A stretch of 64,000 nucleotides of DNA, from positions 31,759,001 through 31,823,000 of the forward strand of contig BSWB01000003.1 in the NCBI GenBank assembly GCA_033239125.1, written 5' to 3'. A program made the translations under genes and the position numbers. The notes beneath the pieces are model-generated. The model had not been told where the DNA came from. It saw nothing but the letters and a program-made list of their open reading frames with translations, and ran no database searches. Shown one piece after another: positions 57,735 to 64,000 of this stretch (position 1 is the stretch's first letter; the number at the start of each line of letters is the position of its first letter). Source of the stretch: Fagopyrum homotropicum. Taxonomy: Eukaryota > Streptophyta > Magnoliopsida > Caryophyllales > Polygonaceae.

Positions 57735-59258
57735 ATGAAAATGTTTAGAAGGAAGTCAAGTAGAAACAAGAAGCAGAAAGGTGATAGTTCCTCTTCTTCC
57801 CAACCCCCTCCTAGTGAACCACCATCACTACCACCTCCTAGAATCCCTAGAATTCATGAGGATTATGAAGAAGCCATGGAGAGGATTACAAAGAGATCGA
57901 TAATAGGATCTAGGTACCTTGTCCTAGAGGAACTTCTAGAGATGAATGTAGTGAGTGACTTGACTTGGCTTTTGGATAGAGCCGGATTGATCATCTTCTC
58001 CGTCATTAGGGAAGATGCTTATGATGAGATAATAAGGGAGCTTGTGACTTCCTTTGAGCATAACGTCGTTAATCGAACGGTGTCTTTTAGGCTAATGGAG
58101 CAAAACTATGAGTTCTCTATAGTGCAGTTTGGAACCTTCTTTGGGTTTCAAGAGAGTTTCAATGGAAGGTTTCCCGGGGGAGTGTATGCTAAAGATTTTT
58201 GGGGTGATATTGCTATGATCTATGCTTCTGACGATCGTTGGAAACCGGCCGATACTAAGGCTAAACTCATATACCACTTAGCCTTGAAGATAGCCCATAG
58301 AGTCCTATCGGAATGCCTTTTCCCTAGGACCGAAACACCACAAAAGATTAAGACCGATAAACTTTTCCTCCTCTATTGCATGCTCACCGGTACTTCAGCA
58401 GATTGTGCCGCCCTACTTGCCTCTACCATTAGTAAGTTGAAGAACAAAAGGGCCAGGAATATAGGTTATGGGGGTATGGTGACTCACATCGCCAACCAGC
58501 TGGGCATTCACTACTCCACTTGCACTAGGATAGTGGCGAGACCTTTGGGTCTCAATGGACTCATGACTAGAGGTATCATCTTTCCCCGCCACCGTGCTCC
58601 ACCTACCGCCTCCATGCCTTGGGAGGAGAGAGGTGGTAGGGGCATCCCATGGCATCCGGAGTACTCTATCATGCTAGACCATCATAATTGGAAGGAGACT
58701 TTCGTACCGATGCATGCCAATAGATTAGTAGCTCCTCCATACGTGCTTGATGAGGTTCTAGCTGAGGATGATGATGAGGAGATGGGAGGAGGAGATGATC
58801 AGGATATAGGAGGTGCTGAACATGACTTTGGCACATTCCCGGATCAGCCGGCCGACTTCCCGGAGCCGCCCAAGAGATCTCCCCGTCAGTCTAGACCTTC
58901 CGGTTCTTCTTCCTCATGCCGGGCTAGTGTGAGTGAGAGGCTGACGTGGATGGAGACTCCACCAGCTTGGTATGGTGTGCAACCATCATGGATGGGAGCT
59001 CCTCCTCCATGGTATGATCATCCACCGGTTTCACAAACACTTCCTCAGTATGCGCCTTCATGGTATGGGCAGCCGCCAGCGCTACCAGATTGGGCGGATG
59101 ACCTTTCGAGGAGAGTAGGAGACTTGGAGGTCCAGCAGCAGGCTCATGATGTAGAGCGGCAGGAGAATGCCTGGATATTACGAGATATGTACCGCCAGCA
59201 GTTTTGGTGTCCCTTTAGCTCCGACTTCTTCCCGTTTCCGCCACCTCCTTCACATTGA
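57735..59258 (+). CDS. Athila downstream ORF (ORF3), open, 507 codons
   Basis: Complete open frame in an element whose gag-pol is dead. N-terminus MKMFRRKSSRNKKQKG (basic, nuclear-signal-like), Ser/Pro linker, folded region about 45-330 (ITKRSIIGSRYLVLEEL, LTWLLDRAGLIIFSVIRED, FGTFFGFQESFNG, DKLFLLYCMLTGTSADCAAL, MVTHIANQLGIHYSTCTRIV), acidic patch about 345-370 (EDDDEEMGGGDD), then Pro-Trp-Tyr repeats (PPAWYG, PPPWYD, APSWYG) and a C-terminal heptad-like stretch (DDLSRRVGDLEVQQQ). It matches the ATHILA ORF-1 type. No signal peptide or membrane segment, so an envelope role is not supported by sequence. The ATG at 57735 is chosen; a second in-frame ATG follows two codons later. Confidence 0.85.
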   Translation: MKMFRRKSSRNKKQKGDSSSSSQPPPSEPPSLPPPRIPRIHEDYEEAMERITKRSIIGSRYLVLEELLEMNVVSDLTWLLDRAGLIIFSVIREDAYDEIIRELVTSFEHNVVNRTVSFRLMEQNYEFSIVQFGTFFGFQESFNGRFPGGVYAKDFWGDIAMIYASDDRWKPADTKAKLIYHLALKIAHRVLSECLFPRTETPQKIKTDKLFLLYCMLTGTSADCAALLASTISKLKNKRARNIGYGGMVTHIANQLGIHYSTCTRIVARPLGLNGLMTRGIIFPRHRAPPTASMPWEERGGRGIPWHPEYSIMLDHHNWKETFVPMHANRLVAPPYVLDEVLAEDDDEEMGGGDDQDIGGAEHDFGTFPDQPADFPEPPKRSPRQSRPSGSSSSCRASVSERLTWMETPPAWYGVQPSWMGAPPPWYDHPPVSQTLPQYAPSWYGQPPALPDWADDLSRRVGDLEVQQQAHDVERQENAWILRDMYRQQFWCPFSSDFFPFPPPPSH

Positions 59259-60141
59259 TGAGGAGATGATCCGCCGGTTAGAGCCGCTCCACCGCCATTA
59301 GTGAGTTTCCTTTGTTTCTTTTCTTTTCTTTATTTCTTTTAAACATTGAGGACAATGTGTATGTCAAGTATGGGGTGGGGTCTGACTCTCGTTTGTAGTA
59401 ACTCAATTCACTTTGCTTTGCTTATGCCGATGAACATTTGCATGTTTCCTTTTCATTGTCACACGTTTCATTTTTGCATTGCATGAAAAAGGCTTTGAAA
59501 AACCCATAAAAATTTGAAAATTTTGAAAAATTTTGTACTTCTAAGATTAGAGATGATTTCTATGATGAATCTACTTGTTGAATGAGTTTTTTATGACATT
59601 TGTATGCTTGAATTGAATTATGAATTGAAAAGAGATTGAGTATGTTGTTTATCCTTTATTGCAAGTTTCATAATGTGAAAGTTTTATCTAAATCATATTG
59701 AGAAATGAAGGTTGAAATCACAATATAAGTTCTTATACTTCTTTATGAGATGATTAAGGCACCTCGATTTTCTTACTTCTTTCTTTGATCATTTAGCCCC
59801 TCAATGAAAATATTTGCCTCCTTTACCTATCCGGGAATCAGGAAGAGTTGATTTTGGCATGTTTGATGTGGGAGGGTCATGAAAGCAATTGTTTGCATTC
59901 AAAGTATAGAAAATCTAGGTTTGGGAAAGTCAATCATGATGATGAGTAACTCGGCACCATTCACATAGCCGGGTGTTTGTGTCTTGCCAAAGTTGGATTG
60001 AGCGATATTCCTAACGGATTATGGTATGTGCATCAAGGGTTTGAGGCATCTCAAAATTGAGAAACATCAATCTCCTAGGCTTCGGTTTTTGTGCACCGCT
60101 GTCCATATTTCCAAAAGTAAAGTCGAAAAAGAAAAAATTTT

Positions 60142-60231
60142 TGCAAAAAAAAAAGTAAAGAGCAAAGCTCTAAGTTGGGGGTTAGTGCAAAAAAAAGTAA
60201 AGAGCAAAGCTCTAAGTTGGTGGTTAGTGCA
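60142..60231 (+). repeat. Tandem duplication, about 43-bp period
   Basis: The block GCAAAA...AGTAAAGAGC-AAAGCTCTAAGTTGG occurs twice in succession. It contains the inverted repeat AGAGCAAAGCTCT. Confidence 0.85.
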
Positions 60232-60299
60232 AATGGTGAAAAGAAAAGAGTTGTGTTGTTCCTTCTTCCCGGATTCATACACCACATCCCTTACAAATT

Positions 60300-60320
60300 C
60301 CCCCCCTCCCCCCCCCCCCC
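60300..60320. repeat. C tract (21 bp with one T)
   Basis: Homopolymer-like cytosine run broken once at 60307. The opposite strand is a G run that could form a quadruplex. Assembly error in tract length is possible. Confidence 0.9.
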
Positions 60321-60671
60321 TTCCATATTCTTGACCTTACTTGAAAGTCCTTGAAATCATAAGAATTTTATTTGACTTGGTGATCTAAATTGAAGTTTCA
60401 CATGTTTGATTTTGACAAAGCTTGAAGGTTATGATGTTTATCTTGAATTTTAGGCAATTTATAATGTTCCTTTGCTTTACATATTTTGGTTTATGTGTAT
60501 GAACGTTTTCAAGGATGAATGAAGCAAGATTTGAGGATGATCTATTGATTAGAAGCACATTACCAAAAAGATTGTTTTGTTTTATTTTGCATTCATATTT
60601 CATTCTACCTTATGTTCTAAGCTTTTGAAAACTTTGCTTGGGGACAAGCAAGTGACAAGTATGGGGTATTT

Positions 60672-61978
60672 TGATAGCAAGAAATATGACTATATTTTAG
60701 GCACTTGTTTTGATTGTTTTCCCTCTTTTATGTGTACATGGATATGAGTTTGAAGCATTTATGAGCACATTCACCTATTTTGTCGATATAGAGATCTACA
60801 CTAGCTTTGTTTTGTTTATAGGTGAATAAAGGCTTGAATTGGAGCATAATGTGGAAGGATAGGAGTATTTGATCATGTTAGATGTCAAGGAGATGCTTTG
60901 GAGGAGCTAAGAAAGAAGCATGAGTGAAGAACATCACGAAACAAAGGCTTTCACAAAGGTTTCTGAGTTCCACGCCCTAAATCACGGCCGTGGACTTGAG
61001 TTGGGTTCGTAGAAAGTGATTTTGGAGAATATCAGAGAATTCCACGCCCAAAACCACGGCCGTGGAATCTTGTACTTGGCCGTGGACTTGAGTTGGGTTC
61101 ATCAAACATATACTTGTTGTCGGATTTGAGATTGACGTTGATTGGTTATTGAGTTTTCGAGAGTTTTTATCTTTCTTTCTTCTTAATTTGATATTTGATT
61201 CAATGACTATGATTATTGACTAAAACCCTTTAGAAATTCTAAGGTGAAGGGTTGATAGTTGTGACTTAGATGATGATAGATCGATCGTAAACAGATTGGA
61301 CCCTGAGAGTGTGAGAAACCTCGGCGACAACCTAAATTACGGTCTATTCTTGAGTTCCACGGCCATGAAAACTCAAGATCTAGCCGTGATTTCCTCTGTT
61401 TTACGACCTTTGCTTTTGCTTTAATCCAAAGTTAAAGATTTGCTTTAACATAGCCTTGACTTGCCTTTCCTAGGTAGTAGTGAGACTCAATATCCTCTAT
61501 TTCGGTTTTAGTGTCACAACCTTAACCGTTTTTGTTTATCATTGATTCCTTGGGTTCGGGCATGGGTATTTGAGAATAATTCTTACCTTTTGATCCTTTC
61601 TATATAGCAGCCTCAACAAACTTTATAAAGAGTGTCCTTGGGTGAGATATATATGGTTATGGAACTTCACCGTACTCAACCTTACCTTAGTTAGACCTTT
61701 ACAATCTCGACTATGTCCTTATATCTATAGAATATCTTGAATTGATTGCCACAATTGGATACCTGGATCTTTAGGATTTCTGTTTTCCCAATATTTGCAA
61801 AGCTTCTATACTTTACTTGCTCGATAATTTGTGAACTGAATTTGATCCCCCAAATCCCTGAGTTCAATACTCTGGAATTCTTGCTTTACTACGCCGATCC
61901 GTACATTGTGGGTTCGCTTGCTTTGATTTCAGTTTTATAAATTTAAAACTTATTTGCACGCACGCTTCGAGGCGAACA
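60672..61978 (+). repeat. 3' LTR of Athila 2 (1307 bp, internally rearranged)
   Basis: TGATAGCAAG to GAGGCGAACA. Relative to the 5' LTR it lacks 335 bp (49808-50142), replaced by a 20-bp filler (61081-61100). The missing part includes the TATA box. Words at 60982-60993, 61054-61065 and a degenerate one at 61357-61368. Confidence 0.95.
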
Positions 61979-62349
61979 GATTGTGGATGGACTTTTGAAG
62001 TACTAGAAGAGTGCTTTGGAGTGTCGATGATGAATTACTCGTGTATGCATTTTGGTGGTTGTTTATCTTTAGTTTCGTGTTTGTTAACATGCTTGAATTA
62101 AGAGGACAATTTGTTGAGTTCTTTACAATTCAAGTTTGGTCCAGTTTTGTAAACTTTGTAAAGTTTAGACTCTTTTTTGTAAGAATTTGTGAAGTTGGGT
62201 CTCTTTTGTAATATTATTTGGACATGGTTATGTTTTTTTCTGGATGTACACTTTTAGTGGGAAGTGTTTTTTGTGTTATTGATTCAAAGTGTCTCTTCGG
62301 GACTTTTATCGTTTGCTTAAAGCAACAAGTGGGCCAACCCATTTGTTGT
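61979..62349. other. Unidentified sequence between Athila 2 and Copia
   Basis: GT-rich, with several stop-limited short frames. It resembles a 3' untranslated region or old element end but has no recognisable motif. Confidence 0.35.
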
Positions 62350-62475
62350 TGTGAGAATATGATAAATTCCCCTAGGGTTTCCATCGAATATTGGGTCATT
62401 CTAATAACCAAACATATTTACAATAATTACATACAGAGCCCTCTATTTTACTCTATTTACATATGAGTACTATCA
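62350..62475 (-). repeat. 3' LTR of the terminal Copia (126 bp)
   Basis: Aligns with the 122-bp LTRs at 29655 and 32073 at both ends; the middle is diverged. Confidence 0.8.
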
Positions 62476-62538
62476 TGCCCCCGCAGCCGAAACTGGAGGA
62501 GGTATTACAGTAAGACTAGATCTAAAATCTAGAAACAA

Positions 62539-64000
62539 TTATCTTGGAAAGCCCTTTGTAAATATGTCTACATATTGGAAAGCCAATGGGACGTGGAGAA
62601 CTAGAACGTGACCGCGGGCAACCTTATCACAGATAAAGTGAATATCAATCTCGATGTGCTTGGTTCGTTGGTGTTGAACCGGGTTGCTGGCAAGGTACGT
62701 TGCTGAGATGTTACCAGTGTAGACCACAAAAGGTTTCGTAAGGGGGCAATGAAGCTCAAGTAGTAAATTGCAAAGCCAAGAACATTCCGACACAACATTG
62801 GCAACACCTTTGTATTCTGCATCGGCGCTAGATTGGGAAACCATAGATTGACGTTTGGCAGACCAGTGAAGACGACACAATAACCGGAGGTAGAGCGGCG
62901 GGTATAAGGACATCTAGCCTAGTCGGCATCTGAATAAGCAATAAGATCTGACTTCAGTGAAGGAGAAATGGTGATGCCTAATGACGATGTGCCTAAAATG
63001 TAGCGGTTGATAGGCTTGAGGGCAGCAAAGTGAGCTTCTCTAGGATCATGCATAAAAGGCAAACTTGTTGTACTACATAATTGATATCAGGACGTGTGAA
63101 AGTCAGGTATTGAAGTGCTCCAGCTAAACTTCTGTACAGCGTCGGATCGTTGATTGCTGGATCAGATGAGGCATTTAGCTTCACAGAGGGCTCAGTAGGT
63201 GTAGTAGAAGCTTTACAATTGGTCATTTTGGCACATTCATCAATCTACTTGGCGTACTTATCTTGTGATAAAAATAGACTAGAGGAACTCTGAGGAACTT
63301 AAATGCCCAAGAAATATGATAACTTTACGAGATCCTTAAGAGCAAACTCCTTATCCAGAAGCATTATCAGATGGGTACGCAACTCATTAGAAGATGCAGT
63401 AAGGATGATGTCATCAACATAGAGAAGTAGGTAAGCAATTTTGGATCCATGACGTTAAATGAAGAGGGATAAGTTAGTCTTGCTTCCGATGAATCTGATT
63501 TGAAGCAAGAAACCTACAAAACGCTGAAACCAGGCCATGGGTGCCTGCTTAAGGCCATAGACAGACTTCCGCAGTAAGCATACATGATTAGGTCTAGATG
63601 GGTCATGAAAGCTAAGAGGTTGAAACATATAGACCGTATCACTCAAATGCCTGTGTAGGAAGGCATTTTGAACGCCAAGTTGATGGATGGACCAAGAACG
63701 AGAAACTACAATGCTAAGAACTGTCCTGATAGTGGCCGGTTTCACAACTAGGCTGAAAGTTTCTTCACAGTCAATACCAACTTATTGGGAACATCCATTA
63801 GCAACCAATCGAGCTTTATAACGTTCAAGAGAACCATCATACATGCACTTATGCCAAAAAAATCCACATACATCGCATAATGTTAGCTTGAATAAGGTGA
63901 GGAACCAGTTACCAAGTCTTATTCCGCATAAGAGCTCAATATTTGTCGACCATGACAGTGTTCCACTCCGGGTCTTAGAGGGCTACATTGTGGGATTTGG
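62539..64000 (-). pseudogene. Copia RT and RNase H, broken
   Basis: Read on the minus strand from the right edge: HQLGVQNAFLHRHLSDTVYM, VYGLKQAPMAWFQRFVGFLL (63455-63745), a catalytic block near 63400-63430, SLAGALQYLTFTRPDINYVV (62993-63226), then RNase H with RQSMVSQSSADAEYKGVANV and HQRTKHIEIDIHFICDKVAR (62539-62913). The segments are in different frames or separated by stops, so it is not functional. Unlike the nested copy at 29655, the RT here extends without the inverted gag piece. Confidence 0.8.

Larger units (their letters stand above)
59259..60671 (+). other. 3' non-coding region of Athila 2
   Basis: AT-rich leader to the 3' LTR with no gene. It has AAGTATGGGGTGGGG at 59366 and TGACAAGTATGGGGTATT ending at 60671, directly before the LTR; the latter is the likely polypurine tract. 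It also has a 43-bp tandem duplication (60142-60231) and a C tract (60300-60320). Confidence 0.65.
49398..61978 (+). mobile_element. Athila-type Ty3/gypsy element 2, complete (12.6 kb)
   Basis: 5' LTR 49398-51021, tRNA-Asp primer site, broken gag-pol, conserved hairpin, internal TATA, open ORF3, 3' LTR 60672-61978. The perfect duplication GATTG flanks it (49393-49397, 61979-61983). The closest relative in the window is Athila 1, with which it shares all parts and the palindromic word. Eight stops and two frameshifts show that gag-pol is dead. Confidence 0.96.
62350..64000 (-). mobile_element. Short-LTR Copia element, 3' part, cut by window end
   Basis: Same family as 29655-32194: LTR 62350-62475 (TGTGAGAATATG to GTACTATCA), purine tract to its right (complement of TGCCCCCGC), then minus-strand RNase H and RT. 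The remainder lies beyond the window. Confidence 0.85.

Noticed and set aside
57735..59258. Calling ORF3 an envelope protein
   Set aside because: No signal peptide, membrane span or cleavage site is visible; position alone is not enough.

Overview
This is plant nuclear DNA, probably from a eudicot with a large repeat fraction; the species cannot be named. Evidence: plant-type Ty3/gypsy elements of the Athila type (primer site for tRNA-Asp) and of the chromodomain-bearing Tekay/Del type (primer site for initiator tRNA-Met), plant Copia elements, an En/Spm (CACTA) fragment with a Ulp1-like protease, a hAT transposase, a LINE remnant, MITEs and one spliced plant defensin-like gene. Apart from that gene the window is almost entirely transposons nested in transposons.

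Layout, left to right. 1-9086: an Athila-type element on the minus strand (downstream ORF cut by the window edge, one open 1956-residue gag-pol, 5' LTR). It sits inside a Tekay-like element (9087-13228), which sits inside a CACTA element (13229-15547), which probably splits an Athila-like LTR (15548-17013), which lies in the 3' part of a long-LTR Copia element (to 20433); the Copia LTR itself holds a solo Athila LTR (17925-19691). 20434-25552: old Copia debris, tandem repeats, a LINE 3' fragment, the defensin-like gene (24584-24917) and a MITE. 25553-28075: a solo Tekay-like LTR. 28080-32350: degenerate Copia coding sequence carrying a nested short-LTR Copia with an internal inverted gag copy. 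32350-35550: AT-rich repeats, palindromes, a second MITE and the promoter and first codons of a hAT transposase. 35552-46692: a complete but dead Tekay chromovirus (TSD CACAA), which interrupts that hAT gene and carries two solo LTRs. 46693-49397: the rest of the hAT gene. 49398-61978: a complete Athila-type element (TSD GATTG) with dead gag-pol but an open 507-codon downstream ORF. 62350-64000: a third short-LTR Copia copy, cut by the window end.

Most interesting signal: several LTR-retrotransposon families here carry their own short palindromic 'word', repeated at non-homologous places in the element and concentrated upstream of TATA boxes. In the Athila family the word CCACGGCCGTGG occurs 10 times exactly and 9 more times with one or two mismatches. 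All copies lie inside elements of that family: in the LTR upstream region, in U5, inside pol, and exactly 42 bp upstream of a TATA box that precedes the downstream ORF in both elements. Other families use CATCTCGGCCGAGATG, AATCG-NN-CGATT or CCG-N2-GGGG-CGG. I infer, without proof, a family-specific cis-regulatory system that shares sites between the LTR promoter and an internal ORF promoter, possibly recognised by an element-encoded factor.
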